A DNA stretch of 64,000 nucleotides from Fagopyrum homotropicum (taxonomy: Eukaryota; Streptophyta; Magnoliopsida; Caryophyllales; Polygonaceae): positions 62,433,501 to 62,497,500 of the forward strand of contig BSWB01000004.1 in assembly GCA_033239125.1 (NCBI GenBank), read 5' to 3'. Position numbers and translations under genes: made by a program. Every line of letters starts with the position of its first letter. Within the stretch, counting starts at the first letter, position 1. The notes beneath the pieces are model-generated. The model did no database searches. It was not told where the DNA came from and was given only the letters and a program-made list of their open reading frames with translations. This document shows, piece after piece, positions 52,092 through 63,237 of this stretch.

Positions 52092-52100
52092 AAATTCTAT
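52092..52100. repeat. 9 bp direct repeat right of F
   Basis: AAATTCTAT directly after the LTR end. Confidence 0.75.
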
Positions 52101-53640
52101 ACATTTTTTTTGTTTGAAAGCATAAAATCCTAGATGAATGTTTGCAGTTTGTAAAATTCAAGTAACAAGAAGACTGTAAATCATATAAATAAAAACCCTG
52201 AGGATATGAATACTCAAAGCAATATATTTTCAGTTCTATGAAAGGAAGTAGCAGTTAAACAACTCAACATTGAAATCTGATTAGTGTATGTGCTCCAAAA
52301 TCATAGACTGGTTCTTTCTACCCATTTGAAGATAGTAGTTGCCAGTATTTTCCTATAGAGAAAGAAACCGTACATTACACGTGGAATGCGAACCTAACAT
52401 CAGATCTAAACATGTGAGGCGTGATATTTAGCTCACAAGTTGACTGACACCCAAGCCTGCCAACAACCAAGCTTCGCGTGAATTATTAAAAGACAAACAA
52501 CGGTAGATACTCCTAGTTATATATTTTCTATTTTGAACATGTTCCTAAGGACATTCATGCATGACTGGAAGCATGCAAGAGACAACCACACTAAACCAAC
52601 TACAAAATTCAGCATTGCTAATTCTGTCCCTTTTTAACAAGGAAAGTAAAAAGAAGTATGGCAAAGCGATGCTAAGCAATTATTGTCTACACCATATTTT
52701 CCTATACACTCAGAAACTAAAACAGTCAGGTATGTTGCTCAGAAAAGGAATGCAAAATCAACATATAAGCGTGCTATGAACTTTTTCATGTGAAAGTGCA
52801 GTGTTAGCCATGTCATTGACAAGGAACAATACAGAAGCTAAAAGGAAAGAGCAGCACACAAGTGACCTAGACACCATTTCCTAGTTGATGTATGAAAGGA
52901 AATTCAAGCAGTCACATAGGAAGCAACAAAGCCTTCATTATCACAATACTATCAGCCTTAATGAACAATATTTAATTGCATACAAGAAACCGTTTGCTTC
53001 AGAAAACTCCGAAATCTACACTTTAGATTATATTCATACAAAGAAAAAAGACAATATACAAAGAATGGTAATATAACTCTAGCATAAATTAGTTTACCTC
53101 GAAGATTTTTATGTAAATCCACTATTTGACAAATGATTTGCAAGAAGCTCCCCTAAATGCTTTCTCCAATTTGGGACAAACTTGGTTTCAGAAACAAGCC
53201 ACACAAATTCAGTCTCTGTTATGAGGTTGACACTAGCTGATGATACTTGTGGATGTGTCCATATGCCAAATATAGAAGTTGATTAAAGAACGCATAAATA
53301 AATTATGTTGTTCTAAATCAAAGTAAATATAACAGATACAGTTTTAATTAAATAATCAAGAAACCATGTTTTGATTATAGAAAGCTTATTAAGAGAGTCA
53401 AGTCGGCCCCTTTGATAAGCAATGTTACTTCAGTTTTTTCATGATACATGATATGTGAATCGGACAACTAGGATGATTACGCCTTATTTCATGCTTGCTT
53501 TAGACTGAATGTCTGTTAAGACAGTTAAAGCAATATCTTTGTGGCGCTATCTTTATTCAGGATCTGATCTCCTCTCGTTAGTGAATCCAACTTAAAAAAA
53601 TCCTTCCAATAGAGAAACCAATTCATACAAATGAAGCTAC
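52101..53640. other. Interior of E without a recognisable gene
   Basis: A/T-rich, many short frames in all directions, none supportable. It could be introns of a captured gene. Confidence 0.5.
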
Positions 53641-53679
53641 ATGGGGCGGGAGAAAACAAAATTAGGTAGTGGAACTGAC

Positions 53680-53733
53680 TTGACTTTCAAGTATTCTCTT
53701 CACACTGGCAGCGCATCCTCCACAACTCATCCC
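53680..53733 (-). pseudogene. Captured HMA-domain exon of a chloroplast copper ATPase (PAA1/HMA6-like)
   Basis: On - a TGCAG acceptor is followed by 54 nt coding GMSCGGCAASVKRILESQ, then GTCAGT as a possible donor. This is the CxxC metal-binding loop and first helix of a heavy-metal-associated domain, and the exact wording matches my recollection of the N-terminal HMA domain of plant PAA1-type copper P1B ATPases. The next residues of that family are not present and a stop follows if read through, so only one exon with flanking intron appears to have been carried by the CACTA element. Confidence 0.6.
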
Positions 53734-53911
53734 CTGCACCGAGATCAACAGATGACGCTTTACACTTCAATTTTGATAAGTCAATACAAAATCAAATCTA
53801 TAAATAGTCACATCCACTCACCCCAACGTCGAGAAGAATCAAGACTAAATACCAAACTAAAAACTCCAAATTTCAAACTGATTCAACTAACACAATCAGT
53901 AACACCAAACT

Positions 53912-54010
53912 ACATATGAAAATGAAGCAAAACAGATCCAAATAACATATGAAAATGAAGCAAAACAAAACCAAATTACATATGAAAATGAAGCAAAATA
54001 GAAGCAAATA
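53912..54010. repeat. 33 bp tandem repeat, three copies
   Basis: ACATATGAAAATGAAGCAAAA units start at 53912, 53945 and 53978, the last slightly diverged. Confidence 0.85.
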
Positions 54011-54149
54011 TGCAAAAACAGTTGTAAAATAGAAGCAAAGTTCAATTCAAACTGGAAACTATCGAGCTATGAAGATGAAGAGGAGAAAGGGAGAAATGTG
54101 GTGAGGTATTTAGTTGCTCTGCACGAATGGGGAATTTTTTTTTAATTTT

Positions 54150-54400
54150 TTTATGGAGAATAGAGACTAATGAAGAAGAGGAGCGAAAAAGAGTATGGCC
54201 GGCACTCACCCGTGAGTCTGTGACGGAGTATGTTTGAGAAGCAGCCCCAACGAGAGATTTAGGTTTCATACTTTTGTCACTACTCCGTGGTCTTCTGCTG
54301 CTCTGCGCGAGATTAGAGAACAAAATTGAATTGAGAAGTAGAACTAGTGGAGAAGAGAAGAGTGTATGGCCAGCGGCCTTTACCTGTTGAGTAACTGGAG
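54150..54400. repeat. Diverged internal duplication in E
   Basis: GAGTATGGCCGGC (about 54191) and GTGTATGGCCAGCGGC (about 54361) lie in similar GAAGAGaagag surroundings, suggesting a duplicated unit of about 170 bp. Confidence 0.4.
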
Positions 54401-54559
54401 AAGAAGAGTGAAGCAGTCCCGTTTGACGTCTAAGAGAGAAGCGCCGAAGTAAAAATCGCAAGCTCGCAGTCGAGAGTGAAAATCAATGGTTAGGGCTGGG
54501 AAAAAGTAACTACGCGCACAAATGCCTAATTGTGGCTTAAAACGACGCCGTTCAATTAG

Positions 54560-54807
54560 GTTTACCACGGTTATTTTAGAACCGGGGTCCGAAATCGTTT
54601 TATTACCACGGTTAGTAATATAACCGGGTTCCAAAATTTTAATACCCCAGTTAAATTATATAACCGGGGTCTAAAAATTTTTTAAAAAAAAGAAAAATCA
54701 ATTAACCTCGGTTCTGCATATAACCGTGGTCCGAAAATATATTTGATAACGGTTCTTTCAAACCGCTCCAACATAAGCGAGGTCTATGGGGAGTTTTTGT
54801 ACTAGTG
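54560..54807. repeat. Right subterminal hairpin array and terminus of E
   Basis: Words such as CCACGGTT, AACCGGGGTCCGAAA, ACCGGGTTCC and AACCGTGGTCCG recur up to the inverted terminus TTGTACTAGTG, mirroring the left array. Confidence 0.75.
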
Positions 54808-55375
54808 TAAACACGTATCTCACGGGTACCTCTGACCCTATTATCATCGGGTAACCCTATAGTAAAGGGTACCCCCTATATCGCATCTAAAACCAACGTT
54901 CAAAACATGCATAAAAAATGAGTGCATACCACCCGTATCAAAAGAACTCGAACAGGTAAACCATCAACAGAAATGGTACCTGAAATAGCTAACGTTTACG
55001 ACTCCAATGCACTGCACAACTCAAAACTCGAGCCTATGCTCTTCAGGTATCACTGGTGTCCTCACCATGGTCTTTGTCTCTATTCCAACGGTACTGGCAG
55101 GAGAAGGATCCTGTTGAGGAGAAACATTGTCTTGCCCGAAAAAGGGAGCCAAATGACCTGGCCTGCCACACGTAAAGCAAGCTATCGGTGCCAACGGACA
55201 CTTAGGTCGTAAATGTCTAGGATCACTATAGTTGAAACACAATCGTGGTGTCTTCGCAACCTGTGCGACCAAGGGGTAACTCGGTCTTTTTTGTTCACTT
55301 CCTTCATCCCTAAGGTTGGTCGGACTACCTTCTTTTTGCCTAAACCGCCCTTTCGGATTTTCGGTTTATCCAAGA
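54808..55375 (-). pseudogene. Gag zinc-knuckle and protease start of element I
   Basis: On - there are a basic stretch (KPKIRKGGLGKKK), two knuckles (a damaged CFNYSDPRHLRPKC, where the second Cys is replaced by Tyr, and CFTCGRPGHLAPF, whose last Cys is lost) and then the protease start, which runs to the E insertion. Frames are broken. It aligns with H 11890-12300. Confidence 0.75.
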
Positions 55376-55399
55376 ATTTTCATGCCTTTTTTCATCCGG

Positions 55400-56386
55400 A
55401 CCCTCCTCCGGTGGGTATGGGAATATGGTCAGCAACAGGAGCCCGGCTGGAGCTCGCAGCGTATCTCTCAACAATGGCCACCTGAGGCCGTCTCGGTACG
55501 AAAGGGTCAGCCGGTATGTAGAGCTCGGAGAGCTCGTCTCCAAGTGGAAGCGGCCGGGGGAGGTATGTAATGTGGCTCCCATCTGCCAATGAGAGCCAAA
55601 AGAAATTCTCCCCGTCTCTCTTGAGGAGCTTGCACCTCCTCAACATCCCCCCCCGTGTAAAGTGGGGCCTCTAACCCATCCTCCAAGTCGGAGAGATCCA
55701 TCATCTGTGAAGTGATCAAAGAGATCAACCCACCACTCACAATGTCACGTGGCTCGTTCCTCCTAATCCACTTCAAAGCGGTAAGGTAGAGGTATGGCCA
55801 ATCCGGCATCTTGTCGTTCATGAAGAGGCAGGCGTACAACAGTGGAAGGTCCTTGAGAGCGACCTTGTTCTCCTCCTTGTGTCCACAGAAGACACTCATG
55901 AAGATCTTGGAGATGAGCCTCAAGCAGGGGTGAGTGAGTTTGTTGGAATACACACCCCGCATGAAACTCGGATCTGGTGGCGGCCTACCAAAACTCGCAT
56001 AAGTCGGGTGTCGGAACGGGTTCCCACCAGTTCTCGGAGGCGCAAATAGTCACCCCAAACGCCTCCTACAATTGGGTGTAGTCCAATGTATACTTTCTCT
56101 TGAACTTGAATGAAATTCCAACACAAATATGGTCCTCATTTTCCATGGTGAATGTGGCGATGAATTGGGGGCTAAGCTCGGGGTATGTTGGGGCATTCAT
56201 GTCCAGAAATTCATCGAGCCCAGCGTTGGTGAGGAATGCCTGCATGCTCTCAACAATGCCCAATTTTTCCAAAGTAGGAACGTGCAATAACCGAGTTGCA
56301 TACACAACCCGATCTTGCACAATCCTATACCGCTCCTTCTCAGACTCCGACAACTTATATTTCCTCTGGTTTTCCATTTCTTGCAA
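55400..56386 (-). pseudogene. ORF2 of element G, broken
   Basis: On - the frame begins MENQRKYKLSESEKER and runs to about 56066. After a frame break a second part (55962-55507) with CLRLISKIFMSVF and GGLISLITSQM follows, and a third reading frame takes over near 55646. The order and wording fit the Athila ORF-1-like family but are far from the B copy. It is cut off at 55390. Confidence 0.7.
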
Positions 56387-56399
56387 TTGAACAAGTAAA

Positions 56400-57180
56400 G
56401 GAATTAGAAAGTTCAGAAATTTGATTAAGAGACGAACCCTCTGTTGCTATTTCCGCAGAGGCGGCTGAAGGATGCGCAGGGGCGGCGAGGCGCAGGGGCG
56501 GCAGCTTGCAGGCGCAGGGGCGGGAGAAGTGCAGAGGGCGATTTCTCACATCTACGAAGGTGGCGGTGCTGAGGAGCGTTTTGGTGGCTTCTTGTTGGTG
56601 GAGACGTCGCCGGTGGTGATGAGTGGTGGAGGGAAGAGAGTGTGAGGGGGAAGGGGTTGTAGGATTAGGGTTGTGAAAGGTTGAAGGAGGAATTATTGGG
56701 AAGCGGGGGACAGTGGCGCAGGGGAGTCGGGCTGGTGGTGGTGGTGCTGACTTAGTGGCGCAGGGTGTGAGGGAGGTGTTTTTGTGAGAATTCCGGTGAG
56801 GGCGTAGGGGCGTTTGTGAGAGGGAGAAGTTCGGGAGAGACGAGTGGTAGATGAGGTGATAGGGAGAGATTGGCGGGATAATTGTAGGTTATTTTTGGGA
56901 AGTGTATTTTTTTTCTTTCCTTGATAAAACCGCAGGGGCGGGATTTGTCACCGCAGGGGCGGGATTTGTCACCGCGGGGGCGGTGACACGGAAGAGGAGG
57001 GCGCAGACTCAGCGTTGAGAATGCGTGTCAAGGGTGGCCGCCGCAGAGGCGTAAGGGTGTCACCGCGGGGCGGTAACCAGTTTGTTGCAACCGCAGGCCC
57101 AACGCGGAGGCGGCGCTAGGCAGGAGTGTCACCGCAGGGGCAGAAACATTAAGCCGCAGGGGCGGTTTTCTTGACAAAGA
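56400..57180 (-). repeat. CCGCAGGGGCGG motif array between gag and ORF2 of G
   Basis: More than ten copies of (C)CGCAGGGGCGG or close variants, for example perfect ones at 56930-56941 and 56951-56962, some back to back with GATTTGTCA between. It takes the place held by CCACGGCCGTGG in A/B and CCTCGGTCGAGG in C. No gene is supported here. Confidence 0.85.
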
Positions 57181-57249
57181 CTCCTCTTCTTATTCCTTCG
57201 GGTTGCCTCCCGAACAGCGCCTTTGTTTTACGTCGTTGGCTCGACGTAA

Positions 57250-58564
57250 GGGTTCTACCTCTCTAATTGTGCCTCCTCTAGCACCACCTTGGGGTTTATA
57301 ACCGTCTAGGAAGACAATCCTCCGGAAAATCTAGTTTTGATCCTTGTTATGGCTTCCGTCATTTGTCTAACCTGTTTTTCAAGGTTCTTGATGTTGGATT
57401 CTGTTGTTTGGACATGAGTAGCAAAATGCTTAGTCAAAACCTGCAACATATCCTTAGTTGATTGATACTTACCATGTCTTGGCTGCTGTTGTTGGTTTTG
57501 TTGATCCCTCCAACGATAATTTTGTTGGTCACGCTAGTTTGGCATGAAGTTTTGGGCATAAGGATCGTTCCTAGGCCTTTGCTGTTGTGGCTGTCCATAA
57601 CCTACTGCATTCACCTCTGCATCGTCATCCTGGACTTGGGGACACATGTCCGTTGGGTGATATGGGTCAGCACAAACTCCACATGCCTTTAGCTGTTGTG
57701 GGGTTCCCATGAGTGTTAATCTCTTCACCATTTCCTTCAATTCAGCAAGCTCATTGGAGATTTCACTCTTCCCAGAATTCACAGCATGAACACCTCTCTT
57801 AGAAGAAGTCCTTCCAAAGTTTCGGGTTCCTTCCGCTAGTTCTTGTATCTTTTCAAAAGCAAGGACAGGGGTAGAATTAAGATGTTACCTCCACAAGCCG
57901 CATCAACGATCCTCCTTTCGGTGTCAAGCAAGTCATTATACAAGTACAAGACTAGATCCTCAGTTGAATATCCATGGAAAGGGCAGCTGGATCGGAGGCG
58001 TGCAAACCGCTCAAAGTACTCATAGAGAGTCTCGTCCTCCTCTTGCTCGATGCTGCTTATAGCTTTCTTCAAGCTATTGGCCTTCTTGGCTGAGAAGTAT
58101 TTCTCCAAAAACGCCTTGTAGAGATTCTCCCAAGTGTCGATGATCCCGGATGGAAGGTAGTAATACCAATCGTCCGCTGCATCTTTAAGTGTGAAGCCAA
58201 ATGCCCTTATCTTGATTTGTTCTTCGGTAATGCTGGCCGACTTCATGCTCATACACACGGTATGGAACTTCCCAAGGTGCTTGATAGGGTCTTCACCACT
58301 TAACCCATGGAAAGATGGGAGAAAGTGAATGAGACCCGGCTTGAGCTCGAAGTTGATTCCTTCTCCTAATGCGGGTATAGTAACCGCAAGAGGGTGTTGA
58401 GCCAAAGTCGGTTGAGTGAGTTGACGAAGAGTACGCTCAGCCATTTCTTGTTGGAGTTGTTGTTGTCTACGTCGCCGGATGTGTGTCCTCTCAATTTCTG
58501 GATCAAAGGGAACAAAGCCGGAGTTAGTAGCACGGGTTTGAACCATAAAAATGGTCCAAACCAA
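57250..58564 (-). pseudogene. Gag of element G
   Basis: On -, from MVQTRATNSGFVPFDPEIER (start near 58545) the gag core is readable (AFGFTLKDAADDWYYYLP, FLEKYFSAKKANSLKK, LYEYFERFARLRSSCP) to about 57860. After a break the frame 57782-57534 shows a zinc knuckle, CGVCADPYHPTDMC (C-x2-C-x4-H-x4-C), and a Pro/Gln-rich tail. Unlike A/B/C the knuckle is present, so G belongs to a different branch. Confidence 0.8.
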
Positions 58565-58600
58565 TAATCAATAATAAGAATTAAATAAAAATAACTAAAC

Positions 58601-58617
58601 TCCCCGGCAACGGCGCC
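58601..58617 (-). other. tRNA-Asp primer binding site of G
   Basis: CCCCGGCAACGGCGCCA on +, between gag and the LTR start at 58624. Confidence 0.85.
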
Positions 58618-58623
58618 AAAATT

Positions 58624-59900
58624 TGAACGAGGATATTTCCTTAGGTCGTTTATATCCTTTCAAAGTAATTTCCGAACTCAACACTAAAACAAGTTTAGCG
58701 ATTAAGTAAGGGTCGAACCCAAGAGAGTTTATGATATTTTTATTAAATTCAATTATTGATTATAGAACAAGGTAACAAGGGGGGGGGGTTGGATGAATTG
58801 ATGCACACAAAGCTAAAAAAACAAGTAAATGAGATTGATATGACGATGATGATTGAATCTACACTAGGTTGATTCTTAGCATGCGATTACTACTTCGGTG
58901 AGTTCCTTTTTACAAGTTTTCAAGTAATGTTCCTGTCTTGATCATATGTATGTGTTGAGCCAACCGGCATCAACACAACTTAACAAGTTAGTGTTCGTAA
59001 ACCTACAAGAACAAGTCACAAGTTAGCTTTCAAACAAAGACTTAAGAGATATAAAGAGAAGATTAAAACCGTTAAACTAATCTTTATATTTGTGTTTCTT
59101 TTCCTTCAAGCAATTACAACCCGTTATTACTTAAAGGTTACTACTAGACTAAAGACCCGAACCCGAAATCTATTAATCCTAATTACTTGCATGCACTTAG
59201 AACCTAAGGTGATCAATCTTAAGTAATAATGAAAACATGCAAATTAGATAAATGAAGCTCAAGAAACACAAAACATTACTGAATAAAACTTATATTAAAA
59301 AGGAACTTACAACCAAAGTAATAATGCAGCTTCAAACCAACCCAATGTAGCAAGGAAACTAGAAGCTCATTACAAAGGAAGCAAGAGAGAATAAAAGTGG
59401 GAAATGATGGATGATTCTAGCAATCAACCATGAGTCTATTCATACTACAAATGGCACTAAATGGGAGTAAATGGCCGGCCAAAACAGTCACCTTTAATGC
59501 CATAAAGGTGTTGTAAACAGCCAGAGTAAAGTCTCTATCGCTGAACCACAGGGGCGGCCTTCAGATCCGCAGGGGCGGTTCAGGCGAAAACGTTTGATCT
59601 TCTTCGTGGCCGCAGAGGCGGCTTGGCAGTTCCGCAGGGGCGGATCATTAATGATCTTCAAACATCTGACTCTTCAACTTTCTGTCGCTTCAGATGCCGA
59701 GCCGCAGGGGCGGCCCAGTGTCAACGCAGGGGCGGTGACACTGACTCTTCAGCTTCACAACTCCGTAGGGTGAGACGCAGGTAGAGGCGCAGGGGCGCCG
59801 GCCTTCGCTTCTTCAGGATAAGTCACCGTAGGGGCGCCAAGGACTGGCGCCGGGTTGACGCCCCTTACCTGAATTACCTTTAAAATTGAAGGTGTACACA
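58624..59900 (-). repeat. 5' LTR of element G (outer end uncertain)
   Basis: The LTR end (read on -) lies at 58624 next to the primer site. A G9 run lies near 58782. A cluster of CCGCAGGGGCGG-type words lies at 59545-59850. The outer end should read ..CA on + but no partner LTR exists to fix it; 59890-59930 is the likely range. Confidence 0.6.
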
Positions 59901-60769
59901 AACCTAATGGAGATAGAAATGGCCTATTCGGCCAAATTCTTTCAATAATAAATTATAAAGTCATTCTTGAAATATTATTCAAAACTTTGAAATAATACTT
60001 ATGGTTAAAGCATATTTAGTATTTTAAACAACTCTCATGATACAAAGCCTTTGCATGGACCTTTCTACTAAAAATAGTTAAAAACAAAACAAAATTTTAA
60101 AAAAATTTATAATGACTACTTTTAAAATGATTGTTTTTACGTCAAATCAATGCAATATATATCAAAATCATCCAGCAAAAAAGTGTTTAAATAACAAAAT
60201 AAGTTACGTGACAAAATCATGCATCATTCGAGGTTTTGTTTCACTCCCTTCGGTCGTTCGGGAAATGCACGTCTTGGTGAACGGAGCTTCATTTTGATAG
60301 ATGGGTTGTCCTTGTTTCGTTTTGGAGGAGTCGTGGACAGATGATCGAAATCTGAAGGTTTAAGAGAGTTCAAAATGAGATTTTCACATGCGCTTCTTAG
60401 GAGTTTTTCTGTGCACTTCTTTTCGATTGACATGGTATATCTTTGTTTTTGTTTACTTTTATTATTTGTAAATGATGTTTTCATCTTGCGATTCTATTTT
60501 ATCAAGTTTTTTGTATTTTCAAATGTCGTCAGCTGATATATTGTGTTTGTCAGTTTTTTTTTTTACTTCTAAGAAAAACAAGGACATGCAAGGAAAAAAA
60601 TAAATGGACAAAATAAAAGAAAAACAAATAACAGGACATCATTAGGAATTTTCAAAAAAAAATGTAGAGAAGAGAGAGTGATACGGATTAAGGACAGAGA
60701 GGCATAGAGAGAAGAGGGAGTGCTTTCCCCTTCCAGATTGAGAAAGTGGGTCAGAGAGGGAAGACAGCG
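59901..60769 (+). other. Intergenic region and probable promoter/5' UTR of host gene
   Basis: A/T-rich to about 60640, then GAGAGA and CT-rich sequence typical of a plant 5' UTR (AGAGAAGAGAGAG, 60667-60720). No clear TATA box could be singled out and no other gene is supported. Confidence 0.5.
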
Positions 60770-63237
60770 ATGGCGAGCGCTTTCAACAGTCCATCTCGGA
60801 GCAATCCTGGCAGCGCCAGGCTTCAATTGGCCGCTGTCTCTCGCCTGAGATCTTCTTCCCAGCGTAAGCCGCCGGAACCTTTACGCCGTGCCGTTGCCGA
60901 TTGCCTCTCTTCGTCGTCTTCTTCCAGTTCGCCTTCTTCATATGCCTCCGTCTCGGGTCTCCCTGGCCACCACCATGGCACACCTTCCGTACTCGCCTCC
61001 GAAGCTTCCCGCACTCTTCGGGTCCATCTCTCTCTTTGGAATTCTGATTTTTTTCGTTTGAATAATTCACTGTTTCTAGATCCCTTTCTATTTTTCGTGG
61101 CTTTTGGATCTGAAATCTTTGCCGACTTCACATTAATTTTGGAGCCGGAAGCTCGATAAGTTCATTTGGATTGGACATTTGGTTTCGACTGTGATCAATT
61201 TGACTTGTTTCATTTCACTGCCGATATTTTTCCAGCGTCAGACAGTTACATTTATCCCTGTACATTTTGAACTTGTTTTTCCCCTCCCCTGTGAATAGGG
61301 CTCTTATATGAGACAACTATTTGGCTTGAGCTTGTTCATTTTCTAAAGTAGGCGAATGTAAATTTGAAAGCTTGAATAAAATTTAGGCGAGGCTAGTTCG
61401 CCTAAGATAATACTATGGGCGTTACATTAGCCAAACAACTAGAATTCGGATAAACAAAAAGCTCGGTTCGAGCTTGTTCAATTTCTCAATGAGCCAAATA
61501 TGAAAGAGATTTTAAAGCTCACTCGGGCTTGACTCGTTTATAAACGAGATCTTGAGCATGTCAATGATGGGCTTGTTCGGCTCGTATAACAGCCCTCTCC
61601 GTGAAATCCTGTATGCCTTTTATTTTTAATATCAGCAAGCTTGTTAGAAAATGCCAAGCTCCTAAATATCCAATGCTTCTTTGTGGTTGGTAGCTTTGAA
61701 TCAACAGTTTTGTGATAATTTTGTTTTGTGACTTACCAGCAAAGTATATGGCAAAAATAGAGTACCAGATCCTTTTTTGTTGAAGTGTTTGTAAGGTCAT
61801 TCTTGTCGTACTAAGGATCTCATCAACTTGTCTAATTTTTAAGATGAGTGTTGACCACTTATATATTTTGATCAAAACTGGAACTAGTTTAGAACTCTAT
61901 GTAATGCAGCTTTTCCAACAATACCGAACTCATTTTTTAAATGATATTGTACATACAAAATACCACCAATTTTAATGATGAGAATATTAAAAACCGAATA
62001 AAAAACGTTATCCGAGAACTCATGGTTTAGCACAAAATTTCTTGGCCAAAGGAGAGTGAGCAGCCAGATGAAGTGGAAATTGCTTCTCTTATTGAAGTTA
62101 CTTAGGCCTGTTCAGCATGCATGAGTGGATAACTTTTCATAGAGCTTTTGCAATTTTCAAAGCCTGTGTAGTGTTTGGCTTTATATAGGCTATAGAATAG
62201 ATTATAGAATAGCTTTAAGCTGTTTGGCCCAATTTTGAAAAGCTTAACCAGATAGGTTTCAAGAGCTTTAGGTGGACCATGGAGATTACCAATTTTGCTT
62301 CCATTCCACCCCTATAGCACTCATGTAATAATCAGGTGCTCTCTTTATTTATATGTTTTAAAATTTCCCTATAATTCACTCTTAAAATTCTATCCTCTAA
62401 TATACCCTTATTTATTCAATTAGGTTTTCCATTAGATTTTCATATTTTACGAAAACCTCCATATGCTACTCAATCAACTACCCAGAAATCTTGGACTACC
62501 CGAGAACTTCAAGTAACGAAAAAGAAAATGATACATTTTTACAGTATTTTTAGGTACTTATACAAAGCTGGAAGGATGTTCGTAAAACAGAATCATGATA
62601 AATTGTTCAACATCAGAAGGTTTAAAGTTTAGCCTGGTATGAAAGTTCTGATTGCTACTCCTAGCTTGTATTTCTACTGTTTGGAGTAGAAATTCCGATT
62701 CAAATGTGAAAGCCAGATCCTCCATGAACTTTGCCTAAAAGACTGCATATGTATATTATACCTGAAAGACTGCATATGATTCTATATGGTTCTGGAAATT
62801 TTAAAGGTAATTTATGGGGACTTTGACATACGAAAACTCTTAACTAGTCTTTGGGGCTCACATAGTGGGATGATACTTTTCTATAGGTACAATTTCTGAT
62901 CATTGCTTTGTTGCTGAAGCTGGAAAACAATATCGGCTGTAGAAACTTGTTCTGAACTGCTACAAGCGACTTGCTCTTTTAATTGCCAAATTCTTGTTTT
63001 CCCCCTCCCTATTATCTTGCATTTTGTGGAGTTCTCTTGATATCTGTATTAAGTGTTGTTACCCAGTCAAGAATCAGGACGATGGTCTTTTGTATGTGCC
63101 TGTATAGTTTATATTACAATTGGAAATCCTTACAACTGTTTATTTTGTTGTTGACAGGATTATTTGGCAGCTCCTTTGACAACTGATGTTGCTTATTGTG
63201 TGATCCTAGATCATACTCTTGCAGAAAGGGATCGTAG
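60770..63237 (+). CDS. Host gene, N-terminal exons (plant ARM-repeat-like protein, partial)
   Basis: Exon 1 is 60770-61021 (84 codons, start MASAFNSP, chosen as the first ATG of the frame), with a Ser-rich region around KPPEPLRRAVADCLS and ending EASRTLR before GTCC. Exon 2 is 63158-63237 (TTGACAG acceptor, AG/GTAAAC donor) and reads DYLAAPLTTDVAYCVILDHT then LAERDR. The join is phase 0; exon 2 ends two bases into a codon. The wording agrees with my memory of a conserved plant protein annotated as ARM-repeat superfamily, whose repeats would lie beyond the window. Function is unknown to me. It is the only intact-looking host gene here. Confidence 0.68.
61022..63157 (+). other. Intron 1 of the host gene
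   Basis: 2136 bp. It contains a transposon-like patch at 61320-61580 and a possible hAT-MITE-like stretch at 62100-62260 (GCCTGTTCAGC and GCTGTTTGGCCC words). Otherwise nothing is recognised. Confidence 0.55.
61320..61580. repeat. GAGCTTG/GGCTCG repeat patch in intron 1
   Basis: Repeated words GAGCTTGTTCA, CTCGGTTCGAGCTTGTTC and GCTTGTTCGGCTCG are typical of a dispersed plant transposon remnant; the class was not determined. Confidence 0.4.

Larger units (their letters stand above)
46791..54807. mobile_element. E: non-autonomous CACTA (En/Spm-type) transposon
   Basis: 8017 bp. Both ends read CACTAGTACAAA inward, with a degraded match for about 30 bp, and the element is flanked by TAA on both sides (46788-46790 and 54808-54810), the 3 bp duplication expected for CACTA. 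Removing it restores the alignment of element I with H. Arrays of ACCCCGGTT/AACCGGGGT words lie inside both ends. No transposase frame is seen. The interior holds exon-like gene pieces and the inserted Athila piece F. Confidence 0.9.
15829..55390 (-). mobile_element. Element I: old Tekay/Del-like gypsy element split by nested insertions
   Basis: Read on -, gag (about 55375-54808), protease (46790-46573), RT, RNase H and integrase remains (20903-18240), a 3' region, a polypurine tract and a 3' LTR (17374-15829) are in the right order once D (with C and B inside) and E (with F inside) are removed. Joining across D (TSD ACTTT) and across E (TSD TAA) gives continuous alignment with element H. The 5' LTR is missing; gag stops near 55375-55400 where element G begins. 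Confidence 0.8.
55390..59900 (-). mobile_element. G: pol-less Athila-like element
   Basis: On - there are an LTR (to 58624), a tRNA-Asp primer site, gag with a zinc knuckle (58564-57250), a post-pol spacer with many CCGCAGGGGCGG words (57180-56400) and ORF2 (56386-55400). No protease, RT, RNase H or integrase lies between gag and the spacer. The 3' end is cut at element I near 55390. The outer LTR boundary near 59900 is uncertain. Confidence 0.75.

Noticed and set aside
54042..54461. 139-codon frame on - near the right end of the CACTA element
   Set aside because: Low-complexity Ser/Leu/Arg composition over a duplicated segment, no homology recognised; at best a leader of the captured gene.
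60783..61131. Open frames on - over exon 1 of the host gene
   Set aside because: Shadows of the Ser/Arg-rich exon on the opposite strand.
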